A DNA stretch of 27,732 nt from a virus: IMG/VR virus record IMGVR_UViG_3300025400_000066, positions 1 to 27,732 of that record. One strand, written 5' to 3'. Positions 1-7,851 of the stretch are shown piece by piece (position 1 is the first letter of the stretch; every line of letters begins with the position of its first letter). The translations under genes and the position numbers were made by a program. The notes beneath the pieces are model-generated. The model was not told the DNA's origin. It saw only the letters and a program-made list of their open reading frames with translations, and searched no databases.

Positions 1-81
1 ATGTTGGATCCGTTGCCACCACGCGACTATGATTATGCCGATGAGGTTGGAAGAAAAAGATATAACCCATACGCACAATAG
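1..81 (+). CDS. 3' end of an upstream gene (possibly terminase large subunit)
   Basis: Frame 1 is open from the first base and ends at TAG 79-81, giving 26 residues that end in KRYNPYAQ. The window happens to begin with ATG, but no ribosome binding site can be seen, so this is more likely the C-terminal tail of a longer gene than a complete 26-residue gene. Its place just before the portal module is where tailed phages usually carry terminase large subunit. That identity is inferred from position only, because no terminase motif is inside the window. Confidence 0.45.
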   Translation: MLDPLPPRDYDYADEVGRKRYNPYAQ

Positions 82-96
82 GGCACACAGGCTTGA

Positions 97-118
97 TTTT
101 GTGCATTAGTAGTTATAG
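97..118 (+). promoter_or_regulatory. Repeated promoter-like element, copy 1
   Basis: This copy carries the full core TGCATTAGTAGTTATAG preceded by TTTTG. It lies in the 42-bp gap between the upstream gene and the small gene at 124. A short inverted repeat, GCACA (83-87) with TGTGC (100-104), overlaps its left side. If G118 is +1, as in T7-type promoters, the leader to the ATG at 124 is only 6 nt. Four relatives occur at 3456, 7852, 16182 and 24341, all between genes. The promoter role is inferred. Confidence 0.6.
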
Positions 119-123
119 ATATT

Positions 124-372
124 ATGAATCCAATTAAAACGCCCCAAGAAATGATGTTCCAAGCCGCTGGCATTCCTGCCTTGGCTGGCGGCGGTTCGAC
201 TCAACAAAGCAAGTTGGATCGATTCATTGAATTTTTCAAACGGGAATATGGTCGGGATTTGGAGCCACATGAATTGGAACATGTGCGTATTCATTTTAAT
301 GAAAACAAAAATCCGGTAGCAATGGAGCATGAAATGATTGCTGCCGGTCATGTACCCCCAAGGTTTAAATAA
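124..372 (+). CDS. Small conserved-looking phage protein upstream of portal, function unknown
   Basis: This 82-residue soluble protein has a Gly/Ala-rich N-terminus (GIPALAGGGS) followed by a charged, probably helical region with FFKREYGRDLEPHELEH. I do not recognise a family. It lies between the putative terminase tail and the portal, 2 bp before the portal start, so it probably shares the portal's transcript. ATG 124 has no Shine-Dalgarno and sits 6 nt after the proposed +1 of the promoter-like element. It would therefore be leaderless or nearly so, unless ATG 151 or 154 is used instead. No membrane segment or signal peptide is visible. A small terminase-linked or head-completion role is possible from its place, but nothing in the sequence shows it. 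Confidence 0.7.
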   Translation: MNPIKTPQEMMFQAAGIPALAGGGSTQQSKLDRFIEFFKREYGRDLEPHELEHVRIHFNENKNPVAMEHEMIAAGHVPPRFK

Positions 373-374
373 AT

Positions 375-3218
375 ATGGCGCAACCAATTATTCCGCTTCA
401 ACAAGGTTTGAATCTTCCTGGCTTGGCAACCAACAACCATGTTGAGTTGGGCGAGGAACAAGAAGATTACGTTGAGGGTATCGAAAACGAATTGGGTTTA
501 GATTCCGATGACCAAGAAGACAGTTTAGACGAAGACGTTATTGAACTGGAAGATGGTTCAATTATTGTAAATTTTAAAAAGACGGATGGCCCATTAGAGA
601 AACCCGAGTTCTATGCCAACTTGGCAGAGACAATGGATGACGGGCTCCTTGCCTCGCTGGCCGACACTTATCTTGAATATATTGACATTGACCGAGAAGC
701 ACGTAAAGAGCGTGATAAACAGTACGAAGATGGACTGCGTCGTACAGGTCTTGGCAAAGACGCTCCTGGCGGTGCAACTTTTGATGGCGCTTCTAAGGTT
801 GTGCATCCTGTCATGGCAGAAGCTTGCGTGGACTTTGCTGCATCTAGCTCTAAAGAACTTCTTCCACCAGAAGGCATTGTTAAGTCGCAGATTAAAGGCA
901 TTGCGGATACTAACAGACAAGAAGTAGCTGAACATAAAGTCCAGTTTATGAACTGGCAACTCTCGGAGCAAATCCCTGAGTACCGCGATGAGATGGAACA
1001 ACTGCTGACCCAATTGCCATTGGGCGGTTCGCAATATTTGAAATGGCGTTTTGACGAAGAGCAAAAACGTCCGGTGTGTGAATGGATTCCGATTGACAAT
1101 GTTTTGCTGCCATATGCAGCAACAAATTTTTATACGGCCCAACGAGCAACTGAAGTCCAAGATATCACGGAAGACACTTATCTTCAACGGGTGGATCAAG
1201 GTATCTACCGTGATTTGGAGAATGCGAGTTTCTATGACAACATCAGCGTTGACGACCAAACACAGTCCCAAAAAGCAAACGACAAAATCGAAGGTCGTTC
1301 TATGCCGTCTGTTAACATCGATGGCATTCGACGAATCTTCGAAATTACATGCTACGAACGACTTGAAGACGACGAAGAAACAAAAGGTCGCCGCGCTCCT
1401 TACATCATTACGATTGACGAAGTAAGCAGCAAGATTCTGGCTATCCGCCGCAACTGGGCGTATGGTGATGAGAAGTTAACTAAACTGGATTGGTATGTCG
1501 AGTTTAAATTTATTCCTTGGCGCGGTGCGTATGCTATTGGGTTGCCTCACCTTATTGGTGGCCTTGCCGCCGCTCTTACTGGCGCTCTTCGGGCTTTGCT
1601 GGACGCTGCTCACATTAGCAATAGTCAGACTATGCTTAAGCTCAAGGGTGGACGCATTTCTGGACAAAGTGATCGAATTGAGCCTACCCAAGTTGTAGAA
1701 ATTGAAGGTTCACCTGGTGTTGACGACGTTCGTAAATTGGCGATGCCGTTGCCATTCAACCAACCGTCTAGCACTTTGTACAATTTACTTGGTTTCTTGA
1801 CAGATGCTGCCAAGGGAGTGGTCACCACAAGCGAAGAAAAAATCGGTGACATCAATGCAAACGCTCCGGTTGGCACGACTCAAGCTTTGATTGAGCAAGG
1901 AGCCAAGGTTTTTTCAAGCATTCACTCACGCTTGCACCGAGCACAGGCTAAATCGCTCAATATTCTTTCCCGTATCAATCACTGGTACTTGGAAGAAATG
2001 GACAATTTGTCCGGCACTGAGGTTGAAGTTCGCCATTTTGCTGACAACAACGATATTCGCCCTGTGTCGGACCCCAATATTTTCTCTGAAACTCAGAGAA
2101 TGGCCCAGACTCAAGCCATTTTGCAGATGGCAACCTCTGCGCCTCCAGGCATGTTTGACATTCGTGCTGTGTACAGCCGTATGTTAAACCAAATGAAAGT
2201 GCCAAACGTTGAGGAAATTTTGCCAAATCCTCAAGGTGTCAAGGAATCCAACCCAGCTTTGGAAAATGTGTCCATGACAATGGGCCGTCCAGCGGCTGCT
2301 TACCCAGATCAAGATCATTTGTCGCACATCAAAGTGCATATGGCCTACTACCAAGACCCAAATTACGGCAGCAGCCCCATGATTGGCCCAGTTTTTACGC
2401 CTTTGGCACTGGATCACATCAAGCAACATTTGACTTTGCACTATTTGCAATCGATGCGGGCCCAAATTGCCCAAGCAGCGGGCGGCAAAGACACCTTCAA
2501 ATTGCATGAAGAACGTGCTTTGGACATTGAAGCCCAACAAGCACTGGCCTTGGCAGCTCAATTGGTGTCGCAAGATTCGCAACAATTGTTCCAGCCCATC
2601 CAACCCGTGTTGCAAGACATGGTGCAGAAGGTCCAACAAATGCAGCAGTCGAAAGCACAACAAGCTGCGATGCAAGATCCGACAGCGCAAGCTTTGGTGC
2701 AGACCCAAACTGCTGAAACGCAACGTAAAGCACAAGAGTCACAAGCCAAACTGCAAGCCCAAATGCAACAAGACCAGCAAGAATACCAAATTCGGGTCGC
2801 TGAGTTGCAACAAAAGGTTGCTGACTTGCAAACCAAGTACCAAACACAGACAAGTATTGACAACCAACGTAATGCAACTGACATTGCGATGGCTAACATC
2901 AACAATTCTGCTCGGGAACGGATTGCAACCATCACAGCAGGCGCTCAAATGGACCAGCAACAGCTGCAATTGGAACACGAACAGGATATGTCGGCCACTC
3001 AGGCTATCGATGCGGCCAATGAGGACATTCGCCAGCATGGTTTAGCAATCCAGCAGCAAGCTTTCCAACAACAGGCCCAACAAGTTAACCAACAGGCCCA
3101 AGCACAACAGCAAGCTGCCCAACAACAGGCGCAACATCAAAACACAATGCAGCAACAGGCTGCTCAACAGGCCGCGCAACCGGCTCAACAACCCCAGCAA
3201 CCACCAGTAGGACAATAA
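375..3218 (+). CDS. Portal protein (P22-like head-to-tail connector)
   Basis: This 947-residue protein should form the dodecameric ring at one capsid vertex, through which DNA is packaged and ejected and to which the short tail attaches. An acidic N-terminus (about residues 25-65) leads into a core with the GGATFDGASKVVHPV region (about 132-146) and DFAASSSKELLPPEG, which I recognise from large podovirus portals. The last 250 or so residues are extremely Gln/Ala-rich and look coiled-coil, ending in a QQPQQPPVGQ tail. That is longer than P22 gp1 (725 residues) and may form an extended barrel reaching into the head. An AAGGT site (about 10 nt upstream) precedes ATG 375. The genes around it (scaffold, capsid, adaptors, nozzle) support the call. 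Confidence 0.9.
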   Translation: MAQPIIPLQQGLNLPGLATNNHVELGEEQEDYVEGIENELGLDSDDQEDSLDEDVIELEDGSIIVNFKKTDGPLEKPEFYANLAETMDDGLLASLADTYLEYIDIDREARKERDKQYEDGLRRTGLGKDAPGGATFDGASKVVHPVMAEACVDFAASSSKELLPPEGIVKSQIKGIADTNRQEVAEHKVQFMNWQLSEQIPEYRDEMEQLLTQLPLGGSQYLKWRFDEEQKRPVCEWIPIDNVLLPYAATNFYTAQRATEVQDITEDTYLQRVDQGIYRDLENASFYDNISVDDQTQSQKANDKIEGRSMPSVNIDGIRRIFEITCYERLEDDEETKGRRAPYIITIDEVSSKILAIRRNWAYGDEKLTKLDWYVEFKFIPWRGAYAIGLPHLIGGLAAALTGALRALLDAAHISNSQTMLKLKGGRISGQSDRIEPTQVVEIEGSPGVDDVRKLAMPLPFNQPSSTLYNLLGFLTDAAKGVVTTSEEKIGDINANAPVGTTQALIEQGAKVFSSIHSRLHRAQAKSLNILSRINHWYLEEMDNLSGTEVEVRHFADNNDIRPVSDPNIFSETQRMAQTQAILQMATSAPPGMFDIRAVYSRMLNQMKVPNVEEILPNPQGVKESNPALENVSMTMGRPAAAYPDQDHLSHIKVHMAYYQDPNYGSSPMIGPVFTPLALDHIKQHLTLHYLQSMRAQIAQAAGGKDTFKLHEERALDIEAQQALALAAQLVSQDSQQLFQPIQPVLQDMVQKVQQMQQSKAQQAAMQDPTAQALVQTQTAETQRKAQESQAKLQAQMQQDQQEYQIRVAELQQKVADLQTKYQTQTSIDNQRNATDIAMANINNSARERIATITAGAQMDQQQLQLEHEQDMSATQAIDAANEDIRQHGLAIQQQAFQQQAQQVNQQAQAQQQAAQQQAQHQNTMQQQAAQQAAQPAQQPQQPPVGQ

Positions 3219-3220
3219 AA

Positions 3221-3433
3221 ATGGACAAGAACCTCGGTTTTCGCAAATCGTATCAAATGACTGGCACCCCCGGCTATGCTGGCGGCCCCGATCAAAAGGT
3301 AGAACAAGGACCCAGCGGCTCACACCGCGATAATAACTGGAAAATTGGCGCAGCTCAAGCCAAATTGACCAAAAGCCAGAAAATTGGTCCTGATAAAAAC
3401 CTTAAAGAAGTTGGTCACGGCAACTTTTATTAA
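3221..3433 (+). CDS. Small basic Gly-rich protein, function unknown
   Basis: This 70-residue protein is rich in Gly, Lys and Asn (GTPGYAGGPDQK near the N-terminus, ending GHGNFY). It has no membrane segment and looks largely disordered. It starts 2 bp after the portal stop with AGGAC 7 nt upstream of ATG 3221, so translation is probably coupled to the portal. I do not recognise the family. Its place between portal and capsid genes suggests a minor virion or assembly factor, but that is inference from context. Confidence 0.7.
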   Translation: MDKNLGFRKSYQMTGTPGYAGGPDQKVEQGPSGSHRDNNWKIGAAQAKLTKSQKIGPDKNLKEVGHGNFY

Positions 3434-3438
3434 TATTT

Positions 3439-3453
3439 GGGGCATATTGCCCC
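3439..3453 (+). terminator. GC-rich hairpin without a T-run (weak terminator or processing site)
   Basis: A perfect 6-bp inverted repeat, GGGGCA and TGCCCC, with a TAT loop lies 5 bp after the preceding stop codon. It is followed by GATATTG rather than a run of T, so strong intrinsic termination is unlikely. It sits directly upstream of promoter-like copy 2 and resembles the hairpin at 8506, with the same TTGGGG...CCCCGAT outline. It could be an attenuator or an RNA-processing hairpin. Confidence 0.45.
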
Positions 3454-3455
3454 GA

Positions 3456-3477
3456 TATTGTGCATAAGTTGTAATAT
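3456..3477 (+). promoter_or_regulatory. Repeated promoter-like element, copy 2 (most divergent)
   Basis: This copy keeps TTGTGCAT exactly and matches copy 1 at 17 of 22 positions, counted by eye. It lies between the hairpin at 3439 and the gene at 3476. The aligned +1 position is T3477, inside the ATG of the next gene. So either that gene is leaderless, or its real start is elsewhere, or this copy is decayed. It heads the GroES/scaffold/capsid module. Confidence 0.45.
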
Positions 3478-3667
3478 GAAAGATTTAATTTCAGAATTAA
3501 TTCATCGACTTAAAAAAGTTGATAAAGAATTAGTCGAAGTTATTGCATCCGGTACTAATATCCATAGCTTTGATTCATACCAAAAGCTTGTAGGAAAAAG
3601 AGAGGGCGTATCCGAAGCCTTACTCCTCATTGATGAGTTACTTTCGGAGGATGACGAGGCTGAATAG
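3476..3667 (+). CDS. Small helical protein, function unknown
   Basis: From ATG 3476 this gene encodes 63 residues. The sequence is charged and looks alpha-helical throughout (KDLISELIHRLKKVDKELVE, then a C-terminal LLLIDELLSEDDEAE), with no membrane segment. An in-frame TTG at 3437 would lengthen it, but that reads through the GC-rich hairpin, so ATG 3476 is preferred. No Shine-Dalgarno precedes the ATG. It lies 18 bp upstream of the GroES-like gene. I do not recognise it. The size and charge pattern would fit a small assembly factor, but function is unknown. Confidence 0.65.
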   Translation: MKDLISELIHRLKKVDKELVEVIASGTNIHSFDSYQKLVGKREGVSEALLLIDELLSEDDEAE

Positions 3668-3685
3668 CCTAGAAAGGATTGCCGA

Positions 3686-4126
3686 ATGGCAATTGATTAT
3701 AACAAGAAGGATGATCCTGACACACGGTCTGAGTTGGAATGTTTTCCGATTGTAGATCCAGGTGTTGATATCCTTGGTGACCGAGTATTGGTGCAATTGC
3801 GCCGAGAAAAGACAGCCAGTAAGGGTGGAATTATCTTGGTTGATGAAACCAAGCAAACGTTGCGGTTTAACGAAACTGTAGCCAAAGTGATTGGGATTGG
3901 CCCGCTGGCCTATAAGAGCCCCGACACGCTGGAACCTTGGCCTGAAGGCCCTTGGTGTCAAGTTGGCGATCTGGTTCGTACCATTAAATATGGTGGTGAC
4001 CGTTTTGTTGTGAATCCTGATGATGGTGGCGCTCCTGTGGTGTTTATTACACTTCAAGCCCGCGAGATTATCTCCAAGATTCGCTCGTTTGATTTTGCCC
4101 AGCGCATGAAAGCGTTTGTTGATTAA
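3686..4126 (+). CDS. Phage GroES-like co-chaperonin
   Basis: This 146-residue protein has the GroES beta-barrel signature: GDRVLVQL (residues 31-38), a mobile-loop region with GGIIL (47-51), KVIGIGP, then a late CQVGDLVRTIKYGGDRF strand pair. In GroES the IVL tripeptide of the mobile loop contacts GroEL; here I49-I50-L51 take its place. Between KVIGIGP and CQVGDLV lies a Trp/Pro-rich stretch (EPWPEGPW) where cellular GroES has its roof hairpin, a likely phage adaptation. T4 gp31 and RB49 CocO are known phage GroES proteins that let host GroEL fold the capsid protein, and the position upstream of scaffold and capsid genes fits that role. AAAGGA precedes ATG 3686 by 7 nt. About 30 N-terminal residues are extra compared with GroES. 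Confidence 0.88.
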   Translation: MAIDYNKKDDPDTRSELECFPIVDPGVDILGDRVLVQLRREKTASKGGIILVDETKQTLRFNETVAKVIGIGPLAYKSPDTLEPWPEGPWCQVGDLVRTIKYGGDRFVVNPDDGGAPVVFITLQAREIISKIRSFDFAQRMKAFVD

Positions 4127-4143
4127 TTAACTTTGGAAAAAGT

Positions 4144-5115
4144 ATGTCAGAAAAAGATGAAAAGATCTTTCCTGTAAAGGAAAAAGAAGACGGTTCTGCT
4201 GTTGCTGCTATTGAGGCTGAAGAAGAGCTTGAATTAGAAGAAAAAGCCGAAGAAGATGCCGAGGAAGAAGAGCATCATGAAGAAGAGGCCCACGCAGACG
4301 AAGAATCGGATGACGATAGTGGTGATGAGCGTGACAAAATCCGCGAAGCCCGTCGTAAAGAACGAAATCTGAAAAAAGAGCTGGCCCGCCAGCGCGAAAT
4401 TTCAGCAAAGAATAAAATTGCGGCGCTAGAGCGACGTAATGAAGAGTTGGCTAGGCGAGTAGCAGCGGTGGAGAACACTGCAGCATCTTACCAGTTTGCT
4501 CAAGTGGATAAGGCGATTGAAGACGAGGCAACTCGTGTTGAATATGCCAAAATGAAACTGTTAGAGGCCTCGCAACAGAATAATGCAGCTGGCCAAGTTC
4601 AATACTTGGAACAATTGCAAGATGCGAAGACTCGTTTGAGCCAAGTCCAAGCGTTGAAAAAACAACAATTGGAAGAAGCTAAAAGGCCCAAACAAAATGT
4701 GCCTAACCCTGTGTCTGATGAGGTACAGCGTAACGCACAAACTTGGCTAAACAAAAATAAGTGGTATGACCCTGGTGCAAAGGATACTGATTCCAAGATC
4801 GCCAAGGTTATTGACCAAGAATTAGCAGCAGATGGATGGGATCCGTCTGACTCTGAGTATTGGGATGAGTTAGATAATCGTTTGAAGGCACGTTTGCCGC
4901 ATCGTTATGCAGGTAAAACGGGACAACAGCGTAATGCTGGCCCACAGGCTAATGGCAGAACTGCCAGCCCTAGTGTGAAGTCAGCAAACACCATCACGTT
5001 GAGTCGTGATCGTGTTCAGGCAATCAAAGATGCCGGTGCTTGGGATAATCCAGCAGCACGGGCTCGAATGATTAAAGCCTACGCCAAATTTGACCGTGAA
5101 AACCGTAACGCATAA
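4144..5115 (+). CDS. Capsid scaffolding protein
   Basis: This 323-residue protein is strongly acidic at the N-terminus (Glu/Asp/Ala-rich, about residues 20-65). A long charged coiled-coil segment follows (about 65-180, e.g. LKKELARQREISAKNKIAALERR), then a C-terminal folded part with TWLNKNKWYDPGAKDTDSK and a basic end. This composition and the position directly before the head genes are typical of internal scaffolds that assemble with capsid protein and leave before or during DNA packaging. No protease motif is seen. GGAAAAAGT precedes ATG 4144, 17 bp after the GroES stop. Confidence 0.85.
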   Translation: MSEKDEKIFPVKEKEDGSAVAAIEAEEELELEEKAEEDAEEEEHHEEEAHADEESDDDSGDERDKIREARRKERNLKKELARQREISAKNKIAALERRNEELARRVAAVENTAASYQFAQVDKAIEDEATRVEYAKMKLLEASQQNNAAGQVQYLEQLQDAKTRLSQVQALKKQQLEEAKRPKQNVPNPVSDEVQRNAQTWLNKNKWYDPGAKDTDSKIAKVIDQELAADGWDPSDSEYWDELDNRLKARLPHRYAGKTGQQRNAGPQANGRTASPSVKSANTITLSRDRVQAIKDAGAWDNPAARARMIKAYAKFDRENRNA

Positions 5116-5126
5116 GGAGAAATAAA

Positions 5127-5678
5127 ATGTCTAATTCAAGAATTACACGAGATGTGGATGATCGTTTGATTGCACGAGCGCATGAAGCCCGTGAACGTAC
5201 CGAAAATCCTGAAGAGTTATCTAAACGGGAACGCCTCGAAGCGTTCCGAGATAAATGGCAAAACTCTGCTTTGCCAGACATTCCAAAGGGATTAATCCCC
5301 GGAATGCACTTGTGCTGGTTGTCAACAACCAACACATATGACAGTATCGACAAACGCATGGCGTTGGGTTATGAACCAGTGAAAGCCGCAGAACTCGGAG
5401 TTGGCTTTGAATCGCTAGGTAAGATGAGCTCGGGCAAGTTTGAAGGCTGTGTTAGCTGTAACGAAATGGTTTTATTTAAATTACCAGAAGACATCTATCA
5501 AGAAGTGATGAAAATGTTCCACTTGGAAGATCCGCTTCAACACCAACGTAGCATTATGGACCAAGTCCGTGGCGCTGCAGAGGCTGGAAAAGGCGGGCGT
5601 TCAATTCTTGAAGGCGGTGTTCTGGAAATGGAAAAGGAAACCAAACGAGCGAACGGTATGAACGTTCGTTTCGATTAA
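5127..5678 (+). CDS. Conserved phage head-region protein, function unknown
   Basis: This 183-residue soluble protein has a charged helical N-terminus (RARERTENPEELSKRERLEA-like region) and then a compact middle with PGMHLCWLSTTNTYDSIDKR and LGYEPVKAAELG. I recall this middle motif from uncharacterised phage proteins encoded between scaffold and capsid genes. Two cysteines near residues 110-113 (CVSC) are noted, without a clear second metal-binding pair. It has an excellent ribosome binding site (AAGGAGA) and starts 11 bp after the scaffold stop. The conserved neighbourhood suggests a role in head assembly or a minor head protein, but the function is unknown. Confidence 0.8.
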   Translation: MSNSRITRDVDDRLIARAHEARERTENPEELSKRERLEAFRDKWQNSALPDIPKGLIPGMHLCWLSTTNTYDSIDKRMALGYEPVKAAELGVGFESLGKMSSGKFEGCVSCNEMVLFKLPEDIYQEVMKMFHLEDPLQHQRSIMDQVRGAAEAGKGGRSILEGGVLEMEKETKRANGMNVRFD

Positions 5679-5706
5679 CAAACTTCAAAAATAACAAAGG
5701 AAAAAT

Positions 5707-6378
5707 ATGTCTACAGTATTTCAACCCTTTGGTCTGAAGCCAGTGTACCATCCAAGTGGTTTGGATCGCGCTACCGCATTTGCAGGTACTAATACCTACA
5801 ATGCTGGCGTTACCTATACCGCCCCTTACTCGCTGTCTTCTGGCCAATCTTTCTTTCAATTCCAACCCGTGGCTATTACGACCACTGGTCAATTGACTAT
5901 CGCCGCACAAAACGCTTCGGGCTCTGGTTCCGGTAAAGTGTTTGGTGTGTTTGATGGCGTCGAGTACACCAACTCTGATGGCCGTCGTTCCGTGGCTAAG
6001 TATGCTTCCAAAACCACCTTGGACGCTTCTACCAACATCTTGTTCTGGATCTTCTCTGATCCCGCATTGGTGTATGAAGCTCAAGTTAACGGTTCTGCTA
6101 CTACTGCAGCTATTGGTACTGAGTACAACTTTGACACCACCACTGGTTCTACTGTGACCGATGGCTATTCCATCGGTAACGGCGGCGCTGGCTTCTCGAC
6201 CACTGCTTTGTTGGCTACCTCTGTCGGTACTGGCAATCAAGGTCAAGTTCGCGTGGTTGGCTTGGGTCGTGAAGTGGCTTATCCCGGCGGTTATAACAAC
6301 GCTTGGGGTGACGCTTACACTATCGTGCAAGTCCAAATCTGCAACAACCAATTCGCTGCCGCTTCGGTATCGGTTTAA
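5707..6378 (+). CDS. Probable head decoration or minor structural protein
   Basis: This 223-residue protein is rich in Gly, Thr, Ser and aromatic residues. It looks all-beta, with no charged coiled coil and no membrane segment. It opens with FQPFGLKPVYHPSGLDRA and carries GSGSGKVFGVFDGVEYT near residue 77. Its Cys- and Lys-poor composition and its place directly upstream of the major capsid gene fit a virion surface or decoration protein. AAAGGA lies just upstream of ATG 5707, and codon use matches the highly expressed capsid gene. A role as a head vertex or joining protein is also possible. The call rests on context and composition. Confidence 0.7.
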   Translation: MSTVFQPFGLKPVYHPSGLDRATAFAGTNTYNAGVTYTAPYSLSSGQSFFQFQPVAITTTGQLTIAAQNASGSGSGKVFGVFDGVEYTNSDGRRSVAKYASKTTLDASTNILFWIFSDPALVYEAQVNGSATTAAIGTEYNFDTTTGSTVTDGYSIGNGGAGFSTTALLATSVGTGNQGQVRVVGLGREVAYPGGYNNAWGDAYTIVQVQICNNQFAAASVSV

Positions 6379-6402
6379 TTAATTAACGAAAGGAGATAAG
6401 CT

Positions 6403-7320
6403 ATGGCAACCCCAATGCGTAGTACGGACTTTCGTGCGGTAGTCGAACCGATTATCAACGAAGTCTTTGACGGTGTTTACGAGCAACGTGACGATGAATG
6501 GAAAGGATTTGTTGAGCAAATCCAAGGTATTCCCCGTAACTATCACGAAGAAGTGATGTTGTACGGTATGAATGCAGCTCCCGCAATGCCCGACGGCACT
6601 CCAGTGTCGTACGATCAAGGCGGTACGCTGTATATCACCCGTTTCATCTACCAAATCTATGGCTTGGCATATGCCTTGACCAAAGTTTTGATGGAAGACG
6701 GCGACCATATCCGTATCGGTAGCACCTTCGCTAAACACTTGGCTCAATCCATGATTGAAACCAAGGAAACCTTGTGCGCCAACTTGTTGAACTTTGCGTT
6801 CACCAGCGGCTACATCGGCGGCGACGGCGTTACTTTGATCAATAGCGCTCACCCCATCGCTAACGGCGGTTCTTACTCGAACCAATTGTCTACTGCAGCT
6901 TCTTTGAGCCAAACTTCTGTTGAACAGTTGTTGATTCAAATCCGCAGCGCTGTTGACAATAACGGCAAGCGTATCCGTCTGAAAGCTGAACAACTCGTGG
7001 TTCCTCCCGCTTTGGAATTCCAATCGGAAGTTATCTTGAAGTCTGTTCTGCGTTCCGGCACTGCTGATAACGATCTGAACCCCATCAAGTCCACCGGCAT
7101 GTTGCCAAAGGGCGCTCATGTGGTTACTCGTTTGAGCTCTTCTAAAGCATGGTGGATCCAGACCGACGCTGAAAACGGCTTGATGCTCGTTATGCGCCGT
7201 CCTATGGAAAAATCGATGGAAGGCGATTTCGAAACTGATTCGATGCGCTATAAAGCCACCGAACGTTATGCGACGGGTTGGCACGATGCGAGAAATATTT
7301 ATGGCACTGCAGGTCTGTAA
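6403..7320 (+). CDS. Major capsid protein (HK97-fold type)
   Basis: This 305-residue protein would form the icosahedral shell. Features seen include an N-terminal helix region (RAVVEPIINEVFDGVYEQRDD), the aromatic strand GGTLYITRFIYQIYG, a central NSAHPIANGGSYSNQ motif (about residues 146-160), a LVVPPALEFQSEVILKSVLRSG segment typical of P-domain/spine regions, and a C-terminal MRYKATERYATGWHDARN. The HPxxNGGxxSN and LxVPP patterns resemble the Mu gpT-like and related HK97-fold heads. It has the strongest ribosome binding site of the region (AAAGGAGAT) and is followed by the strongest terminator, as expected for the most abundant virion protein. No N-terminal protease-cleaved delta domain is obvious, consistent with a separate scaffold. 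Confidence 0.9.
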   Translation: MATPMRSTDFRAVVEPIINEVFDGVYEQRDDEWKGFVEQIQGIPRNYHEEVMLYGMNAAPAMPDGTPVSYDQGGTLYITRFIYQIYGLAYALTKVLMEDGDHIRIGSTFAKHLAQSMIETKETLCANLLNFAFTSGYIGGDGVTLINSAHPIANGGSYSNQLSTAASLSQTSVEQLLIQIRSAVDNNGKRIRLKAEQLVVPPALEFQSEVILKSVLRSGTADNDLNPIKSTGMLPKGAHVVTRLSSSKAWWIQTDAENGLMLVMRRPMEKSMEGDFETDSMRYKATERYATGWHDARNIYGTAGL

Positions 7321-7344
7321 TCTAACCGATTAATCTGCTACAAT

Positions 7345-7377
7345 GGCTCCCAACTCAAAAGGTTGGGAGCCTTTTTT
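7345..7377 (+). terminator. Strong rho-independent terminator after the capsid gene
   Basis: A perfect 10-bp stem (GGCTCCCAAC at 7345-7354 with GTTGGGAGCC at 7362-7371), a 7-nt loop and six T residues make a textbook intrinsic terminator. It lies 24 bp after the capsid stop. The right arm holds GGGAG, 8 nt before the HNH endonuclease ATG at 7378, so the same stem could mask that gene's ribosome binding site. Confidence 0.95.
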
Positions 7378-7845
7378 ATGCCAAAAGACAAAGAAAACCA
7401 AAAACGCATAGCTCGTGAGTGGTACGAACGCAATAAAGAAATTACCAAGCAACGTGCCCGTGAATGGGAGTTAGCTAATCCGGAAGCCACAAAACGTAAA
7501 AAAACAAAATGGCGCGAAGAAAATCGAGAACAGCATAATGCTATAAACCGCAACTATTGGGCTAAAAACTTAGATAAAAAAGCTGCATTAGAAGCAAAAC
7601 GCCGCGCAGCCAAGCTGCAACGCACACCATGCTGGCTAACCAGCGAAGGGTTGTGGTTGATAGAAGAATACTATCATTTAGCGCAAAGACGCACTGAACT
7701 GCTTGGGTTTCCTTGGCACGTTGACCACATCATTCCGCTACAGGGTCGTAATGTATCTGGTTTGCATGTGCCGGAAAACTTGCAAGTGATACCAGGCGCA
7801 GAGAATATAAAGAAGTCAAACAAGTATGATATTTGGGGCATTTAA
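7378..7845 (+). CDS. Freestanding HNH homing endonuclease
   Basis: From ATG 7378 this gene encodes 155 residues. The N-terminal two thirds are a highly charged helical region (REWYERNKEITKQRAREW, KRKKTKWREENRE), probably for DNA binding. The C-terminal HNH domain has HVDHIIPL (His114-His117), GLHVPENLQVI (His130, Asn134) and ENIKKSNK (Asn143, Asn148), which fit a beta-beta-alpha-Me metal and catalytic site. Such genes copy themselves into related phages that lack them. It lies alone between the capsid terminator and promoter-like copy 3. An in-frame TTG at 7363 lies inside the terminator stem, so ATG 7378 is preferred. Translation may be restrained by the terminator hairpin. It looks more A-rich than the capsid gene, which suggests later arrival. 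Confidence 0.9.
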   Translation: MPKDKENQKRIAREWYERNKEITKQRAREWELANPEATKRKKTKWREENREQHNAINRNYWAKNLDKKAALEAKRRAAKLQRTPCWLTSEGLWLIEEYYHLAQRRTELLGFPWHVDHIIPLQGRNVSGLHVPENLQVIPGAENIKKSNKYDIWGI

Positions 7846-7851
7846 TGCGTA

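Noticed and set aside
1-81. Complete 26-residue gene starting at base 1
   Set aside because: The ATG coincides with the window edge and no ribosome binding site is visible, so a truncated longer gene is more likely.
594-1271. 225-codon reading frame on the - strand inside the portal gene
   Set aside because: It lies fully inside a well-supported portal gene, has no ribosome binding site or recognisable domain, and all supported genes are on the + strand.
2467-3045. 192-codon + strand frame inside the portal's Gln-rich tail
   Set aside because: The repetitive CAA/CAG codons give an open alternate frame; the product is low-complexity and unsupported.
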